64,000 nucleotides of DNA from Rhizobium gallicum bv. gallicum R602sp. GTDB lineage: Bacteria > Pseudomonadota > Alphaproteobacteria > Rhizobiales > Rhizobiaceae. Position numbers and translations under genes: made by a program. The number at the start of each line of letters is the position of its first letter. Positions within the stretch are counted from its first letter, which is position 1. Positions 17,445 through 25,353 of this stretch are shown piece after piece. The DNA is taken from contig NZ_CP006880.1 in assembly GCF_000816845.1 (NCBI RefSeq), positions 682,001 through 746,000 on the forward strand, written 5' to 3'. The notes under the pieces were generated by a model. That model was given only the letters and a program-made list of their open reading frames with translations. It did not search any database and had not been told where the DNA came from.

Positions 17445-18286
17445 TGCGCCACCAATTGTGCCCCGTAGGTGTAGTGGCGGCGTTTCAGCCAGCGTCTGTA
17501 AGCGATCGAAGTCAGGTCGGCTCTTGTGGGGATTTCCATTCCGGGATCGAGGGGCAGGAGCCTGGGGATCTGGTTTTCGAGAATGGACCGGTCCTGCAGG
17601 AAGATCGTCTGCTGAAAGTGAATCAGGTCGGTCGTCGGCGTGACATCGTCGAAGAGCGCCATCCACGGCCAGACGTCGCACAGGTCTTCGGCGAGGGGTT
17701 GGACGAAGAGAGCGATGACATCCCATTCACCAGGGCGGGGCGGACAGGTCTTGTAAAGGACGGAGCAGGTCGGCGCCGGCACCCGGTACATGTATTCGGT
17801 CGTGATGCCGCCGCTTGCCGACTTGGCAGCCTGCGGCTGGTAGAATTTAACCTGCGTGGCCCAGACCTCATCTACTTCTTCGCGGATTTCGACCTTGTAG
17901 TCCTGAACCTCGGTGTGTGGCTCCGCGCCCAGGATGTCGGTGTGCACAAAGGGAAAGTGCGCTATGTCGAGAAAGTTCTCCACTGCGCGCAGCGGCGAGC
18001 AGCGCACGCGAGCGACACCCACATCGACAAACCGGCGGCCGGGCTGATCGGCCTCGGGAATCGGAAAAAGATCCTTTCGAGGTTTGCCGAGAGAGGACCA
18101 GATGTGGCCGTAGCGCAGGCAAACGGGGAGAAAGCGCCCGTCGCTGGATTTCACGTTGATGTTTCCGTGGGTGTCAAGCGCCAATTCGATAGGCTCTCCC
18201 ATCAGGGCGGTCTTGCGCCCGTCGATGTCGAGCTGACTGAAGAGACCGACGGGATACCAATCGTCGATCATCGCGTTTTGCTTCAT
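17441..18286 (-). CDS. Rieske-oxygenase catalytic subunit lacking the [2Fe-2S] site
   Basis: A 281-aa protein with the mononuclear-iron domain of a ring-hydroxylating or N-demethylating oxygenase. VENFLDIAHFPFVHTD gives N104, bridging Asp107 and ligands His110 and His115; FLQDRSILENQ near 229-239 supplies the carboxylate ligand. The first 65 residues (DDWYPVGLFSQL to RYGHIWSSLG) look like the Rieske-fold scaffold, but the CxH and CxxH loops are missing, so electrons must come from another protein. The adjacent Rieske gene, whose stop overlaps this ATG (ATGA), is the obvious donor. I start at MKQNAMIDDW because of that overlap. Substrate unknown; a purine-type ring is suggested by the operon. 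Confidence 0.88.
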   Translation of the reverse strand: MKQNAMIDDWYPVGLFSQLDIDGRKTALMGEPIELALDTHGNINVKSSDGRFLPVCLRYGHIWSSLGKPRKDLFPIPEADQPGRRFVDVGVARVRCSPLRAVENFLDIAHFPFVHTDILGAEPHTEVQDYKVEIREEVDEVWATQVKFYQPQAAKSASGGITTEYMYRVPAPTCSVLYKTCPPRPGEWDVIALFVQPLAEDLCDVWPWMALFDDVTPTTDLIHFQQTIFLQDRSILENQIPRLLPLDPGMEIPTRADLTSIAYRRWLKRRHYTYGAQLVAQ

Positions 18287-18936
18287 GACGCTTTGCCTTT
18301 CGTCTGAAGCTCCTCGGCCATCCGCCGCAAAGTTTCGCATGCCCGTGAGGCGGCAATGCGCGCGGCCAGGCAGCTATCATCGTCCAGCAGGACATGAATC
18401 AATGTCTGGCCGTTGTCTTGCGGAACGAGCAACAGCCGGATCGTCTGGCTATTCTGCGCATGCCAGACAAGGCCTTCCGGGCCTGCCTTTGCGTTCGCAG
18501 CAGCCTCGACCGCCTCAGTACTGGCATCTGCCACCAAGGAGCGCAATGGAACAAGGCCTTCAAGCCGCGGAGGCCCAGCCATAAGTTGCTCTGCGGCAAC
18601 CCAGATGACACCATCAGACTCCTCGACCTGTTGCGTCTCCAAGCGGATCGTTTCGGGCGGCGTGAGGCCTGGATGGGCCGGGATGCGCAGGCAGGTTCCG
18701 ATCCGGCTGTAGCTCCAGCCATGATAAATGCACGAAAGTGCCTCACCACGCACGAAGCCGTGAGACAAGCGCATGCCGCGGTGCGGACACCGGTCTGCCG
18801 ATGCTGTCACGTGCCCCGACTGACTTCGCCAAAGAGCAATCGGTCCGGCTGGCGTCCGCGCCGGAACAACGGTTCCCGCTGGCAAATCCGCGGAAAGGGC
18901 GACTGGCGTCCAAGAGCCCGTCGTGTCAGGCAGCAT
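18283..18936 (-). CDS. Rieske [2Fe-2S] domain protein
   Basis: About 217 aa. Residues 10-115 are a Rieske domain with CPHRG (about residue 50) and CIYHGW (about 69), the full CxH-16-CxxH ligand set typical of oxygenase-type Rieske centres. About 100 C-terminal residues (from LEGLVPLRSLV) have no iron-site motif and look like a small alpha/beta region I do not recognise. It is the first gene of the operon. The ATG at 18936 is preceded by GAGTG; a GTG directly before it is possible. Together with the next gene it makes one oxygenase split over two polypeptides. No NAD(P)H reductase gene is seen in the operon. Confidence 0.87.
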   Translation of the reverse strand: MLPDTTGSWTPVALSADLPAGTVVPARTPAGPIALWRSQSGHVTASADRCPHRGMRLSHGFVRGEALSCIYHGWSYSRIGTCLRIPAHPGLTPPETIRLETQQVEESDGVIWVAAEQLMAGPPRLEGLVPLRSLVADASTEAVEAAANAKAGPEGLVWHAQNSQTIRLLLVPQDNGQTLIHVLLDDDSCLAARIAASRACETLRRMAEELQTKGKAS

Positions 18937-19104
18937 CACTCGGCTTTCTATATAAAATCAATGGCCTGGTTGGTGAATCCGCGGCTAACGGTCGGCGTCC
19001 GCCAATCAGTGCGGTCACGTTTGCATAATTTTTCCGCATTGGCAATCTTGATTAAATATAAGGCATACGATGCACATGCGGCCAGAAAAGGATCGATCGC
19101 TACG

Positions 19105-19371
19105 TCAGGAGATTCTGCCAATTGGTGTGCGGTGTATCGTCTCGACCCAGACATCGATGGGCCCGAGCAAACAACCGATCTCCATCATGTCGATCAGCTC
19201 CACGGGCCCGGTGATGTCGAGCTCGACTCGATCGGAACTGGTATGGGCGATCGCCTGCGCAAGCCCGAGCTTAGCCGCATGGCGTCGGATCCAAGGAAGG
19301 AAGGAGGCGGCGTCAAGTTCGCCGAGGATCGTCATTCGCTCCCGAAAGTCGCTTTGATGTTGGTCCGTCAT
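19105..19371 (-). CDS. Acylphosphatase-like small protein
   Basis: An 88-aa protein whose spacing of hydrophobic strands and helix fits the acylphosphatase fold (MTILGELDAASFLPWIRRHAAKLGLAQ, then VELDITGPVELIDMMEIGCLLGP). The catalytic Arg of the GFR loop aligns with Leu, and the catalytic Asn aligns with His in AIAH, so it is probably not an active acylphosphatase. The ATG at 19371 follows AGGG; the longer upstream frame has no similarity. It lies alone on the minus strand, upstream of no obvious partner. Confidence 0.6.
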   Translation of the reverse strand: MTDQHQSDFRERMTILGELDAASFLPWIRRHAAKLGLAQAIAHTSSDRVELDITGPVELIDMMEIGCLLGPIDVWVETIHRTPIGRIS

Positions 19372-19567
19372 AAAAGGCCCTAAGCTTGGTATCTTGGCAT
19401 CAAGCATAGCGCCCAAGTGGACGAATGAAAGGGTGGTCGTCAAAGCGCGCCTCAGCCGCGCTCGCTGTCGCGTTCTGCCGCCGGCGTCACACAAGGCCGG
19501 ACGCTCTATCAGTAGGCACTGCTCTTTACCTGCCGATCAGTCGCGAAAAGAAACGGCAAGCGGCGCT

Positions 19568-19789
19568 TCATAGTTCGTTTTCCTGGCCGGGATCCAGCAA
19601 ATCAACAAGCCGCGCAATTCTTCCCGTCGGCAACGGACGGCCTTCATCGGCCAGAGCTTCTTCAGCATTGACCCAGGCCCAGGCTTCTGCCAGTTCATTT
19701 GCCGAAGCTCCTGTCGCCAAAATGTCTGCAAGCAAGACCTCGTCAACCGGGCCGATGATGGCCCTTACCTCTCCTGATGATAGGGTCAT
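19568..19789 (-). CDS. Small conserved-looking protein of unknown function
   Basis: A 73-aa soluble acidic protein beginning MTLSSGEVRAIIGPVDEVLL and ending DLLDPGQENEL. The start is fixed by a near-perfect GGAGGTGAT 5 nt before the ATG at 19789, so translation is very likely. No family is recognised; helix-forming AEAWAWVNAEEALADEG suggests a compact helical protein. It follows the hsp20 gene on the same strand at 152 bp and may be transcribed with it. Confidence 0.6.
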   Translation of the reverse strand: MTLSSGEVRAIIGPVDEVLLADILATGASANELAEAWAWVNAEEALADEGRPLPTGRIARLVDLLDPGQENEL

Positions 19790-19941
19790 TTCAATCACCT
19801 CCCTCACGTTCGGCACTTCACGACTGCGGCTGTGGCAGCACATTGTGTCGCTCCCGTCAGCCAATATGACACGCAGCGCGTCCAACCGCGGCAATTGCCC
19901 GCGCCGGGTAGAAGACCGGCGCGGGTCGTCGTCATGGTCGA

Positions 19942-20427
19942 TCAGGCCACCTGCTTTTCGCCTTCGATCTGTAGGGGCCCAGTCTCCTCCTTGGTCTGCT
20001 TGGCCTCATTCATTCCGATAGCAATGCGCCGCGGCTTCATCTCTTCGGGGATCTCGCGTTTCAGCTCGACCGACAGAAGACCGTTCTTCAGGCTCGCACC
20101 AAGCACCTTGACGTGGTCGGCCAGTTCGAAGCGTCGTTCGAATGATCGGCCGGCGATGCCGTGATGCAGATATTGCATATCCTCCTTGTCGGGCTTCGCG
20201 CCGGCAATGACGAGCACGTTTCGCTCATGTGTGACCGACAGATCCTCCTCGGCAAAGCCTGCAACTGCCATGGTTATGCGGTACTCGTCCTCACCGGCCT
20301 TGACGATATCGTAAGGCGGCCAGGTATCGACAGCTTGAAATCGCTGCGCATTGTTGAGGAGATTGAAGACGCGGTCAAAGCCGATGCTGGACCGGTAAAG
20401 GGGGGCGAAGTCGAATTCGTTTCTCAT
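19942..20427 (-). CDS. Small heat-shock protein Hsp20 (IbpA type)
   Basis: A 161-aa class A rhizobial sHsp, an ATP-independent holdase that keeps unfolding proteins soluble. The alpha-crystallin domain spans about 35-130 (PPYDIVKAGEDEYRITMAVAGF, then FELADHVKVLGASLKNGLLSVEL with the GxL core), followed by the tail motif RRIAI. The start is the ATG at 20427, 8 nt after GGAGG; an in-frame ATG 6 nt upstream is too close to the GGAGG. Its 5' leader forms the ROSE thermometer at 20428-20510, so translation should rise with temperature. Confidence 0.95.
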   Translation of the reverse strand: MRNEFDFAPLYRSSIGFDRVFNLLNNAQRFQAVDTWPPYDIVKAGEDEYRITMAVAGFAEEDLSVTHERNVLVIAGAKPDKEDMQYLHHGIAGRSFERRFELADHVKVLGASLKNGLLSVELKREIPEEMKPRRIAIGMNEAKQTKEETGPLQIEGEKQVA

Positions 20428-20510
20428 AGCCATATCCTCCGTAAAGCAACATGGAATGGAGACGCTGGAAACTCGCGTCTCCAACAGTCAGCCCCGTACG
20501 GGCGGCTGAC
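20428..20510 (-). ncRNA. ROSE-type RNA thermometer in the hsp20 5' UTR
   Basis: Three consecutive hairpins precede the hsp20 start. GTCAGCC pairs with GGCTGAC (20510-20504 with 20493-20487). TGGAGACGC pairs perfectly with GCGTCTCCA (9 bp, 20483-20475 with 20465-20457). The last stem sets TTGCT (20449-20445) against the Shine-Dalgarno GGAGG (20440-20436). The UUGCU-against-GGAGG hairpin is the hallmark of ROSE elements that repress rhizobial small heat-shock genes at low temperature. A CTTGAA at 20545-20540 on the same strand may be part of a sigma-32-type promoter. Confidence 0.8.
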
Positions 20511-20640
20511 GGAACTGATTTGGTTGCTGAGTTTTCAGGTTCAAGAGCGTTCAGGAAAAAATTGGCACTCCAGGACCCAGAGTGCTAAAAATTGTCGCCG
20601 CCGTTCTTGAAATGCCGTCTTCCACATTGCATTTTTTCGT

Positions 20641-21086
20641 GCCTTAGACGCCGTGACGCTTGCCGAGATGGATGGCCTTTCCATTCCGGCCGCCGGCGGC
20701 GTCGATACGACCGCCGTGCTCGTCGGCGACTTTTCGAATGGCAATGACGGCGTAATCCTCAAGAAAATGACGAGCCTTACCGATACCAGGGGCCAGAATG
20801 TCAATCTGGTCGCGTATTCCGTCTCGCATTACCTGCTTGCTCGCGCGCTCGAAAGCATCAAGCTGACAGATCGCGACGTGAAGGTCGTCAATACATCCGA
20901 GGCCGACATTGTCGCCGCCTATAAGACGCCCGACCTCACCTGGAATTCGCGGCCGAAAGCTATCTCGATGTCGAGGTCGTCATCGCGGCCTGCATAACAA
21001 CAGGTGCCGAGGCCGTCCATCCCGGCTACGGCGTCCTTTCGGAGAATTTCAACTTTGCCGAGCGGGCGGCCGAGCGCCAGCAATAG
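20641..21086 (+). pseudogene. Remnant of a urea-carboxylase locus: ABC binding protein joined to biotin carboxylase
   Basis: From 20641 to about 20943 the frame encodes an internal piece of the ABC binding protein usually found next to urea carboxylase ([65 protein letters not shown]). At about 20945 it switches frame into the N-terminal part of a biotin carboxylase ([39 protein letters not shown]) that ends at TAG 21084-21086. Neither piece has a start region, and the genes normally between them are gone. An internal deletion of an ancestral urea-carboxylase operon explains this best. Confidence 0.72.
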
Positions 21087-21186
21087 TCCTTACAGACGCA
21101 GCACAATCCAGGGAAAGCACTTCCTCTCGCCGAATTTTTGCCGGCCGGCGCAAGCAGCGGCAAGGATGTCAGAACTGGAATAGTCG

Positions 21187-21444
21187 TCAGCCGCTTCGGC
21201 TTTCGTCGCCAGCAAGTGATGAAGGATGATCACCGCGCGGTGGCGCGCAATCGCGGTTGAGCCTCTCGGCCAAAGTATCCGACGTCTTGATGCCACAGCT
21301 AACAAGCTCGATGGCACGCTTGACCGCGTCCTGGCCGCGTTCGCTGTGGATGTCAACGCGATTTTTTTGCGACCACTGACGCAGGCCGGAGGTGATGAGA
21401 TCGACCTCTTCGTCCGTGAAGGAGAGAAGTTCAAAGAGAACCAT
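21187..21444 (-). CDS. Small soluble protein of unknown function
   Basis: An 85-aa protein beginning MVLFELLSFTDEEVDLITSGL. The ATG at 21444 is preceded by TCGGAGGGCATC, a strong Shine-Dalgarno at the right distance. The sequence is charged and helix-rich with AVKRAIELVSCGIKTSDTLAERL. No family is recognised and the neighbours give no clue. Base composition is like that of the surrounding genes, so I take it as a real gene. Confidence 0.5.
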   Translation of the reverse strand: MVLFELLSFTDEEVDLITSGLRQWSQKNRVDIHSERGQDAVKRAIELVSCGIKTSDTLAERLNRDCAPPRGDHPSSLAGDESRSG

Positions 21445-21975
21445 GATGCCCTCCGATGAAGCAATAAAGGCGTCCCAAAACAACCTCGTCAGGGCCAGAA
21501 AAACTATGGCAGAAAGGGCGAACGGCTAAAAGGCACTGTGCGTTTTCGGACATACCTGATCCATCAAGCGCACCGGCCACGCTGCCGGACAAGCTGGGCC
21601 GATGTGACGGGGCCAGAACGTATCAGCATCTGATCCGCTCCCCTGGCTTCAAGAACCACGGTTCTTGGTCAGCAGCGTTTAATAGAAAGCCAGCCGGTCT
21701 GACTGATTGAGAGCTTCACGCGCCCTTGAGCCAAAATGATCGACATTCAATAGCCGGCGGTGCCGACGTTTTGTTTCAATGTGATCGGCAGGATCAATGT
21801 CATCACCGAACTTGAAGGCACTGATCTCCCTGGCTGGAAGATGTCAGGCATGAGGCGCTCAAGACGCGCGCGCACTGATGAGCGGCGCTGTCCTCGGAGA
21901 CGAGACATTTCCGACCGGAATACTAAAATCTGCGACGATGCCGGCCGTTCTTGTGTTGTTCAGTTTGCAGATCGA
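21445..21975. other. Intergenic stretch with an 18-bp palindrome
   Basis: No convincing gene on either strand. The only clear element is CAAGAACC-AC-GGTTCTTG at 21650-21667, a perfect inverted repeat that could be an operator or a short hairpin. It has no T tract and lies far from either flanking start codon. Confidence 0.5.
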
Positions 21976-22722
21976 TCAAGCGATGCGAATAGCCCGATGC
22001 GCCAGGCTCATTGGAATGCCTATCAGCCGCTCGTACTCCGCCTCGGGCAAGCCGTAGCAGCCACCGGCAATTTTCTTGAGCTTTTCCCTGTCGATGATGC
22101 GCACGTTACCCCGCGTTGATTTTATGGCGTGGATGCCTTCGAGGATGTGCAACTCGTTGGTCACACCAGCACGCCGAACACCGAGCATTATTCCAAGGAA
22201 CTCATGGGTGAGCGCGAGATTGTCGCCCTCGAGACGGTCATGACACATCAGCAGCCATCGCGCGAGGCGCTCCTGCATGCTGTAGCGCGCGTTTGCCAGA
22301 GCTGAGTGAGAAAGCTGCAAGGTCGCCGAATGCACGTAGCGAAGCAACAAATCCCTCGTCGGCTTATGGTTGTCGATAACGGTCATGAAGTGTTCGACCG
22401 GAATGGTTATTCCAGTTCCAGCAACTTGCATGAATGTTCTATTCGGGGTGCGGTCGGTCATTAACAGCACATGGTGGCCACCAAGACCCTCCCGTCCCAC
22501 GTGCCCGACCTCAACCACCTCATCGTCGGAGCTGACGGCCACCATTGACGCAAGACCGCTCTCGATGAAGCAAACATGTGAGATGGGCGTGTCGGTTTCG
22601 ACAACAACGTGTCTAAGACCAAGATCGACCGGGGTCATTTCCGAACGGAGCCGCTCGAAGGTTTCCGGCGCCAATGCCTTAAGTAGTCTGTTTGCAACGC
22701 TCGCCTGTGAGAAGGATGGCAT
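21976..22722 (-). CDS. Crp/Fnr-family transcriptional regulator
   Basis: A 248-aa regulator with an N-terminal cNMP-binding-like beta barrel (residues 20-130, e.g. HVCFIESGLASMVAV and VEVGHVGREGLGGHHVL) and a C-terminal HTH_Crp domain with LTHEFLGIMLGVRRAGVT as the recognition region. No Fnr-type cysteine cluster is seen, and the cAMP-contact Arg/Ser pair is not evident, so the ligand is unknown. Rhizobia have many such single-gene Crp/Fnr proteins. The ATG at 22722 is preceded by TTGGAGACGTCC; an upstream TTG in frame is less likely. Confidence 0.88.
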   Translation of the reverse strand: MPSFSQASVANRLLKALAPETFERLRSEMTPVDLGLRHVVVETDTPISHVCFIESGLASMVAVSSDDEVVEVGHVGREGLGGHHVLLMTDRTPNRTFMQVAGTGITIPVEHFMTVIDNHKPTRDLLLRYVHSATLQLSHSALANARYSMQERLARWLLMCHDRLEGDNLALTHEFLGIMLGVRRAGVTNELHILEGIHAIKSTRGNVRIIDREKLKKIAGGCYGLPEAEYERLIGIPMSLAHRAIRIA

Positions 22723-22900
22723 GGACGTCTCCAATCATGTTAGAGCCCGGTCCCACACCAAGCGTCATGAGGATTAGCAATTCGCTGATTTATGCCTCCA
22801 AGCACAGCCCAGGGCCAGAACTTGAGGGCGCTCTGTACGGTTCTGACATTTCTGCAGCGGTTGCTTCGGAAAGCTCCAGAGGCGCCATATCGAATGGCGA

Positions 22901-23134
22901 TTAGGGGCATTCGATCGTCGCTGCGGCCGATAGAACGTGAATGGTCGTTCCATCCTCCCGCGCAGCGATCATCCGCCCGTCAAAGGCGCCCATTCCGTTG
23001 AAAGAGCCGGTCCCCGCAGAGCTCACCTGCCATCTCGATAGCCTCGCTACGAGGCTCATCCCGAATGGACGTATCACAACTGGCTTGTCGGTCACGTCTT
23101 AGCCATCATGGATGTTGGAGACATTCCGTGACAT
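22901..23134 (-). pseudogene. Small ORF interrupted by an in-frame stop
   Basis: An ATG at 23134 follows an ideal AAGGAG (6 nt spacing) and reads MSRNVSNIHDG, then TAA at 23101-23099, then continues in the same frame as a GTG-initiable 64-aa stretch (VTDKPVVIRPFGMSLVARL to AAATIECP). The Shine-Dalgarno belongs to the 11-codon leader, and the distal part has no good ribosome binding site of its own. It is either a recent nonsense mutation in a 76-codon gene, translational reinitiation at GTG, or stop readthrough. No family is recognised. Confidence 0.4.
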
Positions 23135-23460
23135 GATTTGCTCCTTGCAGCCAAGAGCAAGTCGTTTTCCAGGCGTCACGCCTGATCTTCATCTGCGGAC
23201 CAGCATCAATCATGCGCCCTTTCGTTGCTAAAAGAAAGTTCTATTGGAAAAAGCGCTCTGAGGGCCCACCAGCGCGCTCCATAAAAGGTGGCCCCTCCAA
23301 GCACACCGAGATCGTTAGCGAAGAATTGGTCGCGTCACCGACAATCGACACTGCGAATTGGGTGTTGCGCTTCATTTCGACGTTAAAGAAACCTCTTGAA
23401 TTCAACCGAAGTCTTTGCCACCTGATCGATCGTTTTTTCCATCATGGGAGATCATGACGC
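23135..23460. other. htpG upstream region
   Basis: No gene seen. CTTGAA at 23395-23400 lies about 60 bp before htpG and could be the -35 half of a sigma-32-type promoter, but the -10 half (around 23416, TGCCACC) is a poor match, so this is only a suggestion. Confidence 0.3.
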
Positions 23461-25353
23461 ATGACGACGACCGCCGCGCACAACACTGCCGAAAACCACA
23501 TCTTCGAAGCCGATGTGGCGCGCCTTCTGCATATGATGGTGCATTCAGTCTATTCGGATAAGGATGTCTTTCTGCGCGAACTGATCTCGAACGCCGCCGA
23601 TGCGTCCGAGAAGCTTCGGTTCGAGGCGATTGCCACACCCACACTGCTTGCAAACGATCCGGACAGCCGGATCACGCTATCGCTCGACGAGGAAAAGCGC
23701 CAGTTGGTCGTCGAGGACAACGGTATTGGTATGAGTCGTGACGAATTGATCGAGGCGCTCGGCACCATTGCCCGCTCGGGAACCCGTGCCTTCATGGAGC
23801 GCATTGAGGCCAACAAGGCCGGCGAGGGCGCACAACTGATCGGACAGTTCGGTGTCGGCTTCTATTCCTGCTTCATGGTTGCCGAACGCGTGGACGTGGT
23901 TTCCCGGCGTGCGGGCGCCGATGAGGCTTGGTTGTGGTCGTCCGATGGTCGGGGCAGCTATAGCGTCAGCCCCGTGGACGTGGTGGATTCTCCGTCGCGT
24001 GGCACGCGTATCACTTTGCAGTTGATGGAGGACGCCAAGACCTACACATCCCGGTGGTCGGTCGAGCGGATCGTCAAGGAGCAGTCCGGCCATGTTCCAG
24101 TGCCGATCAAGATCATTGAAAAGCCGGGCGCCGAACCGATCCAGCTCACCGATGGTACCGCTCTTTGGACTCGTTCGAAAAGTGACATTTCGACCGAAGA
24201 ATATACGGATTTCTACCGCGGTATTTCCGGACAGTACGACGAGCCTGCCGTGACTGTTCATTTCCGGGCCGAAGGACGGCATGAGTATACTGCACTAGCC
24301 TTTGTTCCGGGATCGCAGCCGTTCGACATGTTTGATCCTGACCGCAAGGGCCGGATGAAGCTTTATGTAAAGCGTGTCTTCATCACCGACGACACCGAAC
24401 TCATGCCGCGTTATCTTCGCTTTGTGAGAGGCCTGATCGATACGGCAGACCTTCCCCTCAACGTTTCGCGCGAGATGATCCAGGCGAGCCCGATTCTGGC
24501 GGCGATCAGGAAGGGCGTCACCAGCAGGGTCGTAGCAGCGATCGAAAAACTCGCCGAGACCGACGCGGACGCCTTCATCAAGTTTTGGGAGAATTTCGGT
24601 TCAGTCGTTAAAGAAGGCATTTACGAGGATTTCGAACGCCGCTCGCAGCTGATTGCCCTGTCGCGCTTTAGAACCACGGCCTCGAATGACGGGTATCGCT
24701 CTCTGGCAGATTATGTGAAAGATGCCAAACAGGATCAGAGCGCAATTTATTATTTGACCGGCAACAGCCTGGACCAGCTGAAGGCATCGCCGCAGCTAGA
24801 AGGATTTCGCGCTCGCGGCATCGAGGTCCTGCTATTAACCGACTCTATCGACAGCTTCTGGGTGATGAATGCACCCGAATTCGAAGGAAGGACCTTCAAA
24901 TCGATCACGCAAGGGACAGCCGACCTGGCGCAGTTCGCTACGCCCAATGACGAAGCAGCCACGAAGAGTGAAACGTCGGCGGATCTCGAGAGCTTCATCG
25001 CCTTTGCCCGCGAGACGCTCGCAGAGCAGGTTTCGGATGTTCGTGCCTCCGATCGACTGACGGAAAGTGCGGTTTGCCTCGTCGCATCTGAGCAAGGCTA
25101 CGACCGCCAGATGGAAAAGATACTGCAGGGCGCAGGACGGCTCCAGTCGGCTGCAAAGCCTATCCTCGAGATCAATCTCGACCATCCGCTGGTGAAAGGA
25201 ATTGCTGCCAAAGACGACGGCTCCTCGCTAAGGGAGGATGCAGCATTGCTCCTGCTTGACCAAGCACGGATCCTTGATGGCGACAGACCCGTCGATCCCC
25301 GTGCCTTTGCCGAGAGACTGACACGGGTATTCCAAAGAGCGTTGCAATTTTGA
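23461..25353 (+). CDS. htpG: Molecular chaperone HtpG (Hsp90)
   Basis: A 630-aa bacterial Hsp90, full length. The N-terminal GHKL ATPase domain shows DVFLRELISNAADASEKLR (Asn and Asp for ATP), VEDNGIGMSRDELIEALGTIARSGT, and IGQFGVGFYSCFMVA. The middle domain has RVFITDD, RFVRGLIDTADLPLNVSREMIQ and the catalytic-loop Arg region. The C-terminal dimerisation domain ends ERLTRVFQRALQF. It folds or holds client proteins under heat and other stress. The ATG at 23461 is preceded by GGGAGATCATGACGC. It lies 3 kb from the ROSE-controlled hsp20 gene, so this region is enriched in stress genes. Confidence 0.97.
   Translation: MTTTAAHNTAENHIFEADVARLLHMMVHSVYSDKDVFLRELISNAADASEKLRFEAIATPTLLANDPDSRITLSLDEEKRQLVVEDNGIGMSRDELIEALGTIARSGTRAFMERIEANKAGEGAQLIGQFGVGFYSCFMVAERVDVVSRRAGADEAWLWSSDGRGSYSVSPVDVVDSPSRGTRITLQLMEDAKTYTSRWSVERIVKEQSGHVPVPIKIIEKPGAEPIQLTDGTALWTRSKSDISTEEYTDFYRGISGQYDEPAVTVHFRAEGRHEYTALAFVPGSQPFDMFDPDRKGRMKLYVKRVFITDDTELMPRYLRFVRGLIDTADLPLNVSREMIQASPILAAIRKGVTSRVVAAIEKLAETDADAFIKFWENFGSVVKEGIYEDFERRSQLIALSRFRTTASNDGYRSLADYVKDAKQDQSAIYYLTGNSLDQLKASPQLEGFRARGIEVLLLTDSIDSFWVMNAPEFEGRTFKSITQGTADLAQFATPNDEAATKSETSADLESFIAFARETLAEQVSDVRASDRLTESAVCLVASEQGYDRQMEKILQGAGRLQSAAKPILEINLDHPLVKGIAAKDDGSSLREDAALLLLDQARILDGDRPVDPRAFAERLTRVFQRALQF

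Noticed and set aside
17445..17726. 94-codon N-terminal extension of the GST-like protein
   Set aside because: It lies wholly inside the oxygenase gene and its sequence is Arg/Pro-rich shadow; the ATGA overlap fixes the start.
16785..18936. A caffeine-degradation (Ndm) cluster in the strict sense
   Set aside because: No NdmA/NdmB-type complete oxygenases and no NdmD-like reductase are present; only the split oxygenase and GST-like partner resemble that system.
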